Part shown: piece by piece, positions 12,040 to 24,806 of the stretch
Numbering within the stretch: the first letter of the stretch is position 1
Layout of the letters: the number at the start of each line of letters is the position of its first letter
Origin: Pyricularia pennisetigena
Lineage: Eukaryota; Ascomycota; Sordariomycetes; Magnaporthales; Pyriculariaceae
Reading direction: 5' to 3'
Length of the DNA: 64,000 nt
Assembly: GCF_004337985.1 (NCBI RefSeq)
Contig: NW_021940922.1
Coordinates: 775,382-839,381, forward strand
Position numbers and translations under genes: made by a program
Notes under the pieces: model-generated
Database searches by the model: none
Seen by the model: only the letters and a program-made list of their open reading frames with translations
What the model was told of the DNA's origin: nothing

Positions 12040-12541
12040 TTTTTTGACAACGGGATATGAAAGTGGTCTAAGTCCCCATCCAAAAAAAGAAGCTTTTAAA
12101 GTAAGTTAAGCGCTATGAAAATCAATGTGAGAGAAGCTTCTTCTCCAAAGACTTTGAGAGATTGTAGATACAAGTTCGACGCCACAGCTATTGCCACCCC
12201 GCTTTCGTCGTGATCGAAGGGGAAAAAACACAAGCCCCACTTTGTCCCCATCGCAGCGATGGCACGCCAATGCTGACATATACGGGAGATCCACCTTTGT
12301 CGAGCTCAAGCTTAAGCTCGCACGACTGCAAAAGGCGGCATTCTACTCGAGGCCAACGCGAAAGTACCCGCGCCAACGAGCTGCGCCAAGGTGATGGATT
12401 ATAGTGCCTTGTACAATCGACCCAGCAAGGCATATATATAGGTACTTCTCGTCTAAACAGCGACTAGACTAAAGAGACCATCACCGGCTGGCCGAGGTGG
12501 CTCAATGATAACAGCTCGGGGTTTGAACACGGTCATTCAAC
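12040..12541. promoter_or_regulatory. Divergent promoter region between MRI1 and TRS130
   Basis: These 502 bp separate two divergent start codons. A TATA-like catatatatagg at about 12430-12441 lies about 100 bp before the TRS130 ATG and is a reasonable core promoter element for that gene. No gene is seen inside. Confidence 0.5.
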
Positions 12542-15500
12542 ATGGACCAACAGTACTCGACCTCGAAAGTTACGGGTATGTAAAGATTGACCTCGAAAAG
12601 AAGGCCCACTGCCAATCCGAAATCTAACACTTTGAGTGTCGTGCCGTACCCAGTCGAGTATTTCGATCCCCATGATGTTTACAAACTCATCGCGCCGGGA
12701 TTACTGCCGTTGCTGCCTCTACGCAATCTCAATTGGAAATCGCACGCCGGGCCCCCGCGATCCATCAACACCCTCCACGTCGACCTTGTCCCTGCCGGCG
12801 GAACTGCTTCTGGTACTACAGCCACTGCCACTCTTTCCCCAGTAGCTTCTCCGCAACCAAAACACGCCTTCGAACCCTCAGCACACGATAACCACGATGG
12901 CTTCCAAACCCAGACCCCTGGCAGTCTCCCAGCCTCAGGAGACCATGCCGACCCGCTAGCCACGGCGCCTCCACCGCCTGGAAGGGAGCGACGCCATCAG
13001 ATCCCCGGACTCCGACGAACACCATATCTAAAGATCCTCCTGGTGCGATGCGACGACAACGATTCGTACAAAGCGCAAACGCGCTCCGAGATACGCGACT
13101 GGCTCAAGCAGAACACGCCCCCACAAAGCAGCAAAAAGGCCAGCAAAGCCGAGAACCATGATGCCTTCGAATGGCTCATCGTTCATGTGGTCATCCCCAA
13201 TACCGTCGCGGCCACCCAGCCGAGAATCACGGGCAAAAGTGACGTTGCCGACGCCAAGGTTGCCTCACGCTGGAGGGGTAGTTCCACAACCTTGCTCGAG
13301 AAGTTGATGACCGATTTCAACACAACCAAGGGCCCTGTGGACAGAGTTGCCCAAATCCGCATTGGAATCAACGACGTACCTTATGACATTCTCCCACGCG
13401 TCGTGCCAGCAGTGCCTACTGGCTACACAGAGACTTCGCAAGATGTCGAGAATGCTTGGGCGGATCTCATCGGCAAGATGAAGGCGTGGATCTTGTCATC
13501 GTTCGACATGCGCGTCAGCCAATACGAGGAGGATATTAAGGAGAAGGATGCACAGCGCAACCTACCAGGATGGAATTTTTGCACCTTCTTCATCCTCAAG
13601 GAGGGACTGGCCCGGGGTTTTGAGAGTGTTGGTCTGGTAGAAGATGCCCTGGTTGGCTACGATGAGCTCAGCGTCGGGCTTGACGCAATAATTCACGGCC
13701 AGGCTGGAACCCAGGTCGCAGAGACACATGGGGGATCGCTGCTCCCATACACCGAAGAGTTGAAGATTATGGCACAGAGAGCGTTAGCAGCAGCGAGCAA
13801 CGAGAGCATGGACCCTGACGACGACAACGAGCTGCCAGTCGATCTGCAAGCTGGCAATCCCAATACAAAAGCGAGTCAAGGAGTGGGTGCAGCAGGAACG
13901 AATGCTATGCCGGATTCCTTCGACCATGATGTCCTCATTAGTGCAAACAAGAAACCCTACCGTGAGCTCATCCTCGCGAACAACGTATCTGTGTTTGATT
14001 TCAGGTGCTATATATTCGCCCGCCAAATAGCCCTGCTCTTCCGCCTGGGCAACGCTACTGCGACTAGGGAAGAACTCCTTGCCAAGACAAGGGAACAGCA
14101 GGAATACCTACTTCATGGAGTAGCACCCCGGACGCCGGCTCTTGTGGATAACAGGCAACATAATGATGCAGAAAATCTCTCCATGCTGGCTGAAGTCTGT
14201 CGGAGGACATTAGAGTTTATTCCTTCTGTTTCAACGGTGATGCGTCAGGACTTGCTTGCGGCCCTTGGTGGAATGAACAAAACAGGGGAGGAGTCGTCCT
14301 CGTCTGACAAAACATATCCGTCTCCTCGTTTGGTCGAGGTTGTTGACAACATAGTTTCTTCCTTTGCATTCTCTGCTGCTCAACAGATCCTTGCGCAAAC
14401 ATCCACCAAGGCGTTGCCAATACCAGAACCAAGTGTAGCCGACCATGATAGCAAGGAGCTGAAAGCCAAGATCCCGGAGCCCAAGACCATGGTAAATCCG
14501 GTGAGAAGCTCTTCCTTGCATGGAGCTTTTGGAGCACACGCACAACAAGGTGCAGGGATTGCGCAAGTTACACACGAGGCAGGCCACGTACACACACAGT
14601 TTCTCAAGGCTGGTCTAGAAGAGCTTGCGGCTAGGCGTGCAGAGCTTTTTACTCTCTCGAGAAACATCCTTGAGGAATGCGGAAAGAAATGGGGATGGAG
14701 TGACGGCTGGGATTCTGTTCCACTGGTAGGGGATCCCGAAATTGACGGCATGGAAGACATAAACCTGGACGACGAGGGTAGCAACACATCGATCAAGCAG
14801 ACACCGACTCCGCCAGTACAGGCGTCCCCTTCTTTATTCGGATTAGGCACGCGGCTCCTATGGACAGCACTTGACAGTAAAGACGACTTCTATCGACTGT
14901 ACGAGACACTGACTCTCAAGGCGCTTCGCCACTATGTAGTCGCAAGCCATTTCAACTCAGTCAAAGCAAATATGATTGATATGGCAGTTCTCAAGTTCCA
15001 CTTGGGAGAGTTCCACGAGGCAGCCAAGTACTTCATGGACACGATCCCTTTCTTTGGAGAAAGAGGGTGGTCTCTCCTCGAGCTCTCGCTATTAGTTATG
15101 TACTGCAAATGTCTCGAAGAGCTTGGCCATCAAGAAGACTACGTTAAGGTCACTTTGAAGCTCTTATCCAAAGCAGCGATGGCAGAGCACGAACGTCTCC
15201 AGCATCGCCGAACCGGAAAAGCAATCCACAAAGCCAAACCCACCAGATATCCAGAAAGCACTGCGATCAGGGGATTCCTTCCCAGTGTGCTCCAGATCAC
15301 TAAAGAGTTGACGCACGATGTCCTGGTTCCCTTGCGCGATTTCTTCTCTGAGGTTACCTTTGATGGCGCCCCGGCCTACAATGATATGCAAGACAGCTTC
15401 TCGATATGCCTGGCTATGCAAAGTCTACTCGTCGATGACCTGGAACTAGACCAAGTTCAAGTCAAGCTGCGATGCAATGATACAAGCGGACTGAAATACA

Positions 15501-17505
15501 TCTCGCTTGCGAATCCTTCTCCAGTTTGTATCAAACCGGGCAGAAACAAAGTAGAGCTAACGTGCAATGTAAGTGCGTCTTGTATCCACTGACTGTGGGT
15601 ACTGCTTTACTAACATTATGCATTTCCCCCCTACTACAGGTAGCTGTCGCCGGTGAATACGAGATTGAACAAATCCTGCTGCGTAGTGGCAAGCTTCAGT
15701 TTCACCTCGAAAGGGATCCGGCTTTCAAGACTCACAAGGGAATCAGGGGCACCGCGCATCCGGAGGTTGTGATCAGCTCCAAATTGAGCATCTTCCAGAG
15801 AGCGGGGTCCTTGGATATTCGCCTGCTGCCTGCGAAGCAGATCCGGCTTGACAAGAACAGCTCTCTTGAAATCGAACTCACCACCGGTTGGAACAGGACA
15901 CGGACGTGTGACGTCCGTGTCAAGGCTGCCACAGGAGGTTTGAGGCTACTTGTGTCCGATGGGACACTTGTCAACGGCAAGAAAGAAACAAGACTGGAAC
16001 CACCAGAAGCTGGATTGTTTCACCTCGGAGAACTGGAGAAGTGTTCAACTGTCCGACTTCGTTTTCCCTACACGGTCGAGCAAGATGTGCCCGCCATCGC
16101 AGTCAGAGTCGAGGTGATGTACACCACCAAGGAAGATGGGCCGGTACACTTGTTTGCGAAAACCCCGTCTATCAGCATTTCCTTGGCCCTTGGTGTCAAC
16201 GTGCAAGATGTTTTCAAGCACAACGCCCTCTTCTCCCGCTTTACGGTTACAACGGCGAGCGCGAGCCCTTTGAGACTGTTTGCTAGTGAACTGTTGGAGT
16301 CGGACCTGTTCTCGGCAGACCTTGGTGGCACCCCGCCTCCTTCGAGGAACGACACGTATCCCATCACTGTTTTCCCAGAACAACCTGCCAGTTTACTGTA
16401 CAAGATGGTGCGGAAACGTGGATCCACAGCCACGGGGAAAGGTACAAGCAAAACTATGTACCTCAAACTTACATACACCGTGGTGCAAGATGAGATCGAA
16501 AGCCTCGTGGAGGCTTCCCTTATGAGGGCCTTTGAGTCAGACGAGGCTTTGGGGAAGCTGCTCTCGATATACTCCCGACTGGTGACTGGCATCGTGCTAG
16601 CTCACATTAGAACGGCACCTCTTGCATCTTGTGACCTTGAGCAGACCGTCATGTCTGGTTTTGTCTCGACCGCCTTTCTTGCCAATGTACCATGGGAAAC
16701 GCGGTTGACAGCGCAAATCGGCCTTGCAAACGGATGCCAGATCGCATCCAAGCTTGCATCGGTCATTAGGGATTGGCAAGTCCAGCACCCCAGGCTTGTT
16801 TTGACCTCATCGGCAGACCAGACCCAAGACCTTTCATGCATACTGATTCCTGTTGACATTCCCTCAATCAGCATCGTACACACAGCGGATATTCAGCTCG
16901 TTCCGAATTCCAGTAATGCAACTAGCGACGGTGGACGGACCCACAGGATGCCGCAAGAGACGTGGAAAGTGAACGAGTTGATCCCGTCCAACCTGCACCT
17001 CAAGTGGTCAAGGATATGGGACACAGGAGACGCAGAGAAAGAAGCTACTTCACCACCTTCAAGGGACGCAATCGAGTTCAGCTACGAGGTCACTGCTCCT
17101 CAAGACACTTGGTTGATCGGTGGGCGACGCAAGGGCCACTTTGTCATACCGGGACTGGATGAGGATGCGACAACAGATGAGAAGTTAGCGTATTCGCTCG
17201 GGGCATGCTCTACACCCGACACGGAGGCTGACATCGCCTTGCTGCTTGTACCGCTGCGCGAGGGCTGGCTTCCATTCCCTAGCGTTGAGATTCGGGAGGT
17301 ACGAAGCTTTGCTACTGGCACAACCGCCTCGCGAGAAGGGGATGTCCAAACTGCCGGTACTACAGTCGAAAGAGGGACTACTTTTGAGACGGACTTTAAA
17401 AATTTGGGAGAAGCAATTCATGTGATCGCAGACCGCCATAGTGTTACTCTAAGTTTGGATGCGAGTGGGCCTGGGGGAGGCCCCTTAGTTTTGGGAAATA
17501 TTTAA
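12542..17505 (+). CDS. TRS130: TRAPPII complex subunit Trs130 (TRAPPC10)
   Basis: Three exons, 12542-12575, 12654-15568 and 15640-17505, join to 1604 residues. Intron 1 is GTATGT...CCCAG with branch tctaaca; intron 2 is GTAAGT...CTACAG with branch tactaaca. The tiny first exon encodes MDQQYSTSKVT and joins to VEYFDPHDVYKL, the conserved TRAPPC10 start. The LPLRNLNWKS and TLHVDLVP segments, a long helical middle and a beta-rich C-terminal half (from about residue 960) fit Trs130. TRAPPII acts at the late Golgi as exchange factor for Rab11-type GTPases (Ypt31/32). The length is close to other filamentous-fungal Trs130 proteins as I recall them. No broken motif is visible. Confidence 0.88.
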
Positions 17506-18209
17506 TATACATTTTTTTTTTTTTTTTTTTTTTTTTAGGTGCAGTTGCAGTAATAAATAGCATGTTCCCGGCTGTCGGAATCACCGAAGAAACTTTCTAG
17601 ACTCGACGCATTATAGAATTGACAAAGCAGAGTCTATAACTTGCTTTGCAAAGTACATGCATGAATTAACATTGTCATCATGTTATGCAGTCCAGGCATT
17701 CCTTGACCGCCTTGGAAACCTATAGAATTGACACTGGAGAGTTTTCTCCGCGATTTACTATCTACAAGTAAGTTCAGTGGTTCAAGTTGGAAATCTATCG
17801 AATTAATGCAGGAGATTCTTTTCTTTCCAAAGTCTATTAGCCGGAACAAGGCTATGCAAACAAGATACATTTTGGCGTCTTTGGAGAACCTATATGCTGA
17901 TTTTGAGGCGGCAGCAACTCATTGTTGACATTGCCCAGTCTGGGGTTTAGCCCGTCGACCTCAGCTGGGGAGGTAGAGGTTGCAGGGCCTGGTGCTATTT
18001 TGGGGTTACAAAGAAATGTATATATATATATAGGTTGTGCTTTGCCTTCTGCCCTTGGGTCCAGACTTTTATTTTCACACCATCCTTTTTTAACAATATA
18101 GATATTCAACCTCTGGTTTGCAATCCATTAGCAATTTATATCTTCTTTTTGTTTCACCCACAGCCCCTCTTTTATTTTGTTATCTTTCCTTTCCTTTTTC
18201 AAAACAAAA
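17506..18209. other. Intergenic region between TRS130 and the small secreted protein gene
   Basis: A T run covers about 17512-17536, just after the TRS130 stop. The segment TATAGAATTGACA occurs at about 17612 and again near 17720, with a looser third version near 17792, so a short unit may be repeated at about 75-110 bp spacing. From about 18015 a TA run and pyrimidine-rich leader (about 18130-18205) precede the next ATG and are likely its promoter and 5' UTR. Confidence 0.5.
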
Positions 18210-18503
18210 ATGCACATTTTCAAGATTGTCCAGCTCTTGGGCCTGCTGGCCGCCGGCGCTTCCGCCTTGCCTACCCCAGCTGCCGCCGATGCCGCTCAGC
18301 CTGGCGAGGGGGGACAGTCCCAGGCCCGTACGGAGCCTGGTTCTGGCAACGAGGCCAATGTTAACCGGCCCAAGGAGACGGTCAGATGCCCGAGATGCCC
18401 GGAAAGTGCATTCCCGTCCGTGCAAGAATACGCCGAGCACTACGGCAAGGCTCATCCTTCTGATGCCTGGCCCCGCCCTATCGCCATTAAGAAGGCCAAT
18501 TAG
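18210..18503 (+). CDS. Small secreted protein with a single C2H2-like zinc-binding motif (candidate effector)
   Basis: A 97-residue frame starts at ATG 18210 (context AACAAAAATG) and ends TAG 18501-18503. Residues 1-19 form a clear signal peptide ending ASA|LP. Residues 20-58 are Ala/Pro/Gly-rich and look disordered. The C-terminal part has Cys60, Cys63, His77 and His82 spaced C-x2-C-x13-H-x4-H, which resembles a classical zinc finger in a secreted protein. Small secreted zinc-finger-fold effectors are known from rice blast fungus, but I see only the general layout, not a specific match. It is the last gene before the AT-rich repeat block, 240 bp from the first transposon end. GC content is like the gene block, so it has not been hit by RIP. 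Confidence 0.7.
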   Translation: MHIFKIVQLLGLLAAGASALPTPAAADAAQPGEGGQSQARTEPGSGNEANVNRPKETVRCPRCPESAFPSVQEYAEHYGKAHPSDAWPRPIAIKKAN

Positions 18504-18742
18504 TTGGATAGAAGAATTAAGACAGGGGATGGAAAGGTGAAAGGGTTGGAGCGCACACGAGGACGGTGCATTTGGTAGACGATATAGAGAGACTTTTGCT
18601 ACCTGCCGTCTCAGCGTGCGTTGTTTATTTACTCTTACAAACTCTAAGTTACACTCTTTTTCATAGAAAATTTTACTATGCTCTCCTACCTTGTCCCGAA
18701 GTGTACCAGTGACGGTGCCTGACGTAAAAGCTGAATTTTCCT

Positions 18743-19414
18743 AGTCTCGGGGCTTATCCCTGAAGCCCAGAGCTCCACAATTGATCCACTTCGTTCCATT
18801 TCGTGGCTCAATTGCGGTTTTGCAATGTATTTGTGGGTCTCTCCAAAAAAGCCTTTAGTTTAAGTCTAAGGACAATTTGTCGATTTTCGCCGTTTATAGC
18901 GGTATTTTCGTCCACTCGGCGACCAATATTCCGTTATAAAAAAATAAATAAAAGTCGTAAAAATAAACGGGTTGCACAATGGATATGGTATTTAGTACCG
19001 TTAGTAATAACGATTTAATTATCATTTTTATTTATTATAATGGCTGAATTGGATAACATTTGCCTCTAATCCGCTTATGGCGATATTGTTTTTTCGATTT
19101 TTTTTGGATTTTCGATTTGTTTTCGTAATATTTTTGTTTTTTGACCAAATTTTCAAACTTTTGCACGTGAAGAATGGTATACGTGTATATGACGATATTG
19201 AAATTTTGGTAAATATACCGTATTATATAAACAGTTAAATAAAGGGATGGATAAAGTATATATATTGTAATATAAAATTCACAATTGAAACGCTTTTATA
19301 TTTTAACCAATTTTAAACATACCAAGACCAAGGTTTCAGGGATTGGGTTACGTATGAAAGGAAACGTCCACGTAGAATCTGGCTTATAATATTTGATTAA
19401 ATTACTCTTTTATT
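18743..19414 (-). mobile_element. T-family DNA transposon, right-end fragment in reverse orientation
   Basis: It starts AGTCTCGGGGCTTATCCC, the reverse complement of the T right end, followed by the family's subterminal block (CGCCGTTTATAGCGGTAT near 18888). It is homologous to 49377-50216 and to the reverse complement of the right part of 19415-21250. It is cut off at 19414 by the next T element. This marks the exact boundary between the gene block and the repeat block. Confidence 0.75.
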
Positions 19415-21250
19415 AGTCTCAGTGCTCAGACTAGACCCCCCTGATTCGCAATGGGGACCGAGCGCTCCATATACCTTTTAGCCACATGGCTTTTCGACCA
19501 ATTACATTGGCCGAAAAGATCGCGCTCGTTCTAGTCTGAGGACATCTTGTCGCATTTCACCGTTTATGGCGGTACTAGCAACGATAATTTGTCGCATTTC
19601 GCCGTTTATAACGGGTATATATAATATTATAAAAAGCCTTATAAACGCCCTGCGACCGCACGTTAAATATAATAAATTGCATTCTTTATACGCGTAACCA
19701 ATTGAACAGCGGTATGATTAATATATTATATTCGAAATATAATAGCATAAAAAGACAGTATAACTACGGTATGCAATTAATATTCGAATAACATATTAAA
19801 TAAAAATTATATGAATATGAAATAACCTGCATTAAATTAGTTGGAGCTAAGGAAATTTGGTATCGAAAACCGCGTCCTTATATTTAATTTATTTGGAAAG
19901 AAATTTCAATGTTTAGTTACATTTGTATTTTATTATTATATTTAATTATTGTTTTGAATAATAATATATAATATCGGTTCAAAACCAAGTATTATTATTG
20001 ATGATTAAGCGGATTTAAAACTACAAAGTACATGCAATTAACGTTTAAAACAAAACTTTTATTAGTACTTTTATATTATTTATTAAGTTTTCAAAAAACT
20101 GAATATTTTACGCAAATAACTTTAAAATAAAATGAAATTTTAGTATCCTCATTTTGTACTAACCCTATTTATAAACTTAATTTAATTAAATAAAGCAAAA
20201 AATAGAAGAAAAGCATATATTTAACATTTCCTTTTATATAAAAATAATATAAGTAGGTATTACAAATTGGACTTCACATCAACGTTCGTATATTTATATT
20301 TGATTCAATCCCTGAAAGTTTGGTTTAATTATTGTAAAAACTGGTAAAAATATAAAAGCGTTTCGATTGTAAATTATATATAAAATTACATACATGTTAC
20401 CTATTCGCCTGTTTTACGGCTTATATAACTCGATTTATATACCAAATTGGAATATTATATTATGTATATATTTACCATCCCCCACGTACCAAATGCATCA
20501 AATTTGGGCGCAAAGTAAAATAATATACAATTAATTAAATAAAGCAAAAAATCGATTAAAAATATATATTTAGCACTTCTTTATACAAAAGACTTTTTAA
20601 AGCGAGTATTATAATTTCAAACACACATGGACGTTTGTTTATATACGTCATCGAATCTCTGAAGTTTTGGTTTCATTATTGTTAATATTAGTAAAAATAT
20701 AAACGAGTTTCGATTGTAAATTATATATAAAAAATATATACTTTGCCTATCCGCCTATTTAACAGTTTATATAATACGGTATATGCACCAAAATTTATTA
20801 TAACGATATATATATATAACCCTCCACGTGCAAAAATTAAAATTTGGTTAAAAATCAAAAATAATATTAAAAAAAATCGAAAATCGAAAAGAAAATCGAA
20901 AAAACAGTACCGCCATAAACGGATTAAGGGCAGGTGGTATCGAATTCGGCCGTTATAACAAATAAAAAAATAAATTAAATCGCTGCTCATAGCGGTATTA
21001 AACGCTATTTTTAACGATATTTTCTTTTTTCAATATTTTGCGTGGTTGTGGAATAATAAAGGACTGTCGGTCGAAAAAAGGCCGAGAATACCGCCATAAA
21101 CGGCGAAAATCGACAAATTGTCCTTAGACTTAAACTAAAGGCTGTTTTGGAGAGACCCACAAATACATTGCAAAACCGCAATTGAGCCACGAAATGGAAC
21201 GAAGTGGATCAATTGTGGAGCTCTGGGCTTCAGGGATGAGCCCTGAGACT
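19415..21250 (+). mobile_element. T-family short (non-autonomous) DNA transposon, complete copy
   Basis: This 1836 bp element begins AGTCTCAGTGCTCAG and ends GAGCCCTGAGACT. The left end has a hairpin (CCCC..TGATTCGCA..GGGG region, 19437-19460) and the right end another (GGGCTTCAGGGATGAGCCC). Both ends carry an inverted subterminal block (TTGTCG..TTTCGCCGTTTATGGCGGTA). The interior has no plausible transposase. It is homologous along its length to 23260-24806. No target-site duplication is visible, so it may have been rearranged on one side. A 99 bp E mini-element sits at about 19625-19723. Confidence 0.75.
19625..19723 (+). repeat. E mini-element copy inside T
   Basis: This stretch aligns with the 100 bp E element at 51327-51426, including the CCCTGCGACCGCACGTTAA core and the ...CGGTATGATTAATA end. 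It is at the same place as the E copy in the T element at 23260, so it was probably present before the short T form multiplied. Confidence 0.55.
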
Positions 21251-23259
21251 ACGACGATTATATAATTTCCATCCAAACGAGTAATAATTGCAAAAATGGT
21301 AATAATAAATAATGCACCAAATACGCGCGACGAAAATAATTATAAGTTCGAAAAATAATAGTTGTTTATAGCGAAACTATTACGCACACCTGTTTGGACC
21401 AAAATAATCGAAACGAACTGGATTAGCAATATATAATGGTTAAAATATATCGACCCGCACGTATAGGATTAACCACCGCCTAACCTTTAGCAATTATTGG
21501 ACCCCAAAATGGCCGTTATATATTTTATGCAAAGTTATTACGAAACCCTGGTTAATAAACGCAAAACCCAAGGTGCGGCAATATATAATTTTAAAGAATA
21601 ATTGCGCGACCGATATTAAAATTTTTTTAAAAGTTGGACAAATTACCAATTCGACCAAATAACGCGCGAAATCCGTAAAACGTACGTCGATTTGTTAGAC
21701 ATAATATACGGACCTATCCCAGGAACAAGGATTAACGATCAATTCGTACGGCTTTTCAGGGACGAGGATAATTAACTAAATAAATAAGCTAACGAAAAAT
21801 AAAAAAGGAAGGTTAACGTACGGTAACAATATTTATTCCCTAATAAACCGTATATTTATTAATTAAATACGATAAATAAGGAAACTATATTGCAAAACGG
21901 ATACGTATTAGGAATACGCCAAATTTTGTCCCAAATATAGTAGGCGCGCACGATTTAGGAATGGGGATTTTAACTATACCGGGAAACAGATTAACGTACG
22001 AAATTTATATTTATCCACAATTCCTTTACTATGGAAGGAATAGCGAAAGCCAACGTACGATAAATTAAAGGCCAGGAATACCCAAATATGAATTACTCAG
22101 CGTGCGATTAATAATAAACGAATTTATAGATTTTATAATGGTAAACCGTTTTATTGAGATATGGAAAACAGCGAATAATTATATAGGAAAACCGTATAAT
22201 ATATTCCTGGATAGAACCAGAATTTTCGTTTAAACGTACAATAAAAAAGGATTATTATTAACTAATACCACGCCATTTTCTTCAAAATTTTAACAGACCG
22301 CACGCGCGATTATTGGATCAATTTTTCCGGGTTAAATACGCGATAGGACGGAATATACAATATATTGGATAAATATTTTAACACGGAATTAAACTATGTA
22401 TAATATTATATAAATTGGATAATTACCACGTTCGCACGTATAAAAGAGGAAAACGTAAATAAAGGTAATTCAAAATTGCTGGAACTGCTGCTGCACAAAT
22501 TTAGGTTCGTATAACGAATATTGGGCGACGAATACTAAGGAAAACGCCAATTGTATACAACAATCGTACAAATATGCCGAAAAGTGCCGGAATTCGAAAA
22601 CGCATTAATAATATAGAAAGGGACGTACGAAACACTATTTTTTAACCTGCGTGCGTTATTTTAAATGGTATAAAACCGAGTTGGCAGGTAATAACTGTTA
22701 AATAAAGGACCGCAGGACGCCAATTTTACAAATAAACGATATTACCGCAATGAGGAAAAACTAAAAGGACGCGCGTACGCACTAAAATATAAATAAAGCG
22801 GGATAAAAAAGGTGTACGTTAGGTTACCAGGCCCAAAGGTTAGCTTCCGCACGATGGGGAATATAAACAGATATTAGGATAAAAACACAAATATTTATTT
22901 TATATATAAAAAGTAAAATTGTCGATTGTGTAAATATACCAAAAAGGAAAGGGAAGACGTACGCCAAAGATATTACCAAACGTGCGATATATTGGGCAAG
23001 GAATACGAAAGTTTTAATTAATTTTTCATAAATTGGGAAGTAGACAGGCCGCAGCCGCACGACGATATAAATGAGGCTAACGACGAGGACGAAAATGAGA
23101 ATAATGAATACTATTTCGCACAATTCCTGCAAAATTAGGCGTATATTTATCGCGCGAGGGGCGAATATATATATATATATATATATACCAGAATTAATAT
23201 AATAAGCAGATTAATTTGTGTTGCACAATGAATAGAGCATAATATATTCAGGTGAATTT
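21251..23259 (+). pseudogene. Decayed coding region of unknown family, probably transposon-derived
   Basis: From an ATG near 21286 one plus-strand frame reads like protein for several hundred bases if the many TAA codons are taken as former CAA (Gln), the expected RIP product. Further coding-like sequence ends near 23137 in an acidic, Asp/Glu/Asn-rich tail and YYFAQFLQN before TAG, with a Cys-rich NCRLCKYTK segment about 65 residues earlier. I do not recognise the family. CpG is kept (many acgtacg, cgcgac) while Gln codons have become TAA. A TA microsatellite lies at 23167-23188. The region is bounded by T elements on both sides and may be the interior of a larger one. Confidence 0.45.
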
Positions 23260-24806
23260 AGTCTCAGTGCTTAGACTAGACCCCCCTGCTTCGCAGTGGG
23301 GACCGAGCGCTCCATGTACCTTTCCGCCACATGGCTTTTCGACTAATTACATTGGCCGAAAAAATCGCGCTCGTTCTAGTCTGAGGACATCTTGTCGCAT
23401 TTCGCCGTTCATGGCGGTACCAGCAACGATAATTTGTCGCATTTCGCCGTTTATAGTGGTTATATATATTATATTATTAATAGGCTTTATAAACGCCCTA
23501 CGAGCGCACGTTAAATGCAATTAGTTGCATTTTTTATAGGCGTAGCCAATTGAATTACGGTATAATTAACATATTGTATTTGAAATATAATAGCAAAAAA
23601 AGGAAAAAACAATATCATTACAATATGCGATTAAATATTCGAATAAAATATTAAATAAAAATTATAAAAATATGAGATAATCTGCGTTTGAATAAATGGA
23701 CCTTTAGAATTTTGGAACTGAAAACCCCGTCCTCATATCTAATTTGTTTGGAACAAAATTTCAATATTTAATAAAACTTGTATTTTACTATTATATTTTA
23801 ATTATTATTCTAAATAATAGTATATAATATTGCTATGAAGCCAAGTACAAATATTTATGACGGAAGCGGACTTAAGATAACACAGTGCATGCAATTATAG
23901 GTTAAAATAACGCTTTTATTAATATTTTTATATTATTTATTAATTTGTCGAAAAGCTGAATATTTTACGCAAATAATTTTAAAGAAAAGAAATTTTAATA
24001 TTCGCATTTCGTTAAAATTTTGTATATAATCGTTAATCAACTTCATTTTTACAAATTCTATTTAATTAAATATGGCAAAAAATAGAAAAATAGCCCAAAT
24101 TTAACATTTCCTTTTATAAACAAATAATATAAATGGGTATTACAATTCAGATTTCACGTTGACGTTGCTTTATATATTTCATTCAATCCCTGAAATTTCG
24201 GTTTTATTGTTATAAAAATTGGTAGAAATATAAAAGCGTTTCGATTATAAATTATATGTAAGATTATATACATCTTACCTATCCGCTTATTGAGCGGCTT
24301 ATATAATTCGATATATATATACTAAATTGGAATATTATATTAAGTATAAGAATGCCATCCCCCACGTGGAAATTGCATAAGATTTGGCTGCAAAATAGAA
24401 TAATGTAAAACTAATTAAATAAAGCAAAAGATAGATAAAAAATATATTTAGCATTTCCTTAATTAAAAGATTGTTTAGAGCAGATACTATAAGTTTAATC
24501 CAGCGCGGATGTTTGTTTATATACGTTTTCTAGTCCCTCTAACTCTGGTTTTATTATCGTAAAAATTGGTAAAAATATAAACGAGTTTCGATTGTAAATT
24601 ATATATAAAAGTGTGTTTACTTTACCTATCCGCTTTGTTAATGGTTTATATAGTGCGGGTTCTAAACCAAGATTTAATATAACGGTAAATATATATATAC
24701 GACCCTCCACGTGCAGAAATTCTAAGATTGGGTTAAAAATCGAAAATAATATTAAAAGAAATCGAAAAAACAGTACCGCCATGAACGGATTAAGGGCAGG
24801 TGGTAT
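23260..24806 (+). mobile_element. T-family short DNA transposon, right end missing
   Basis: Begins AGTCTCAGTGCTTAGAC and matches 19415-21250 base for base in layout, including the inserted E element at 23472-23572 and the late block accgccatgaacggattaagg. It stops at 24806 where the Copia LTR begins, so the last about 330 bp and the GAGACT end are missing. The lost part does not reappear after the Copia element at 46926. Confidence 0.75.
23472..23572 (+). repeat. E mini-element copy inside T
   Basis: About 101 bp matching E, ending CGGTATAATTAACA. It is flanked by tatta on the left and tattg on the right, a likely 5 bp target-site duplication with one change. Confidence 0.6.

Noticed and set aside
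12485..12540. Possible tRNA gene (ggtttgaacacgg resembles a B box)
   Set aside because: No matching acceptor or anticodon arms; lies in the TRS130 leader.
21251..23259. Genetic-code change with TAA read as glutamine
   Set aside because: The nuclear genes in the same window use TAA as a normal stop, and CAA is still used beside TAA; RIP (CpA to TpA) explains it.
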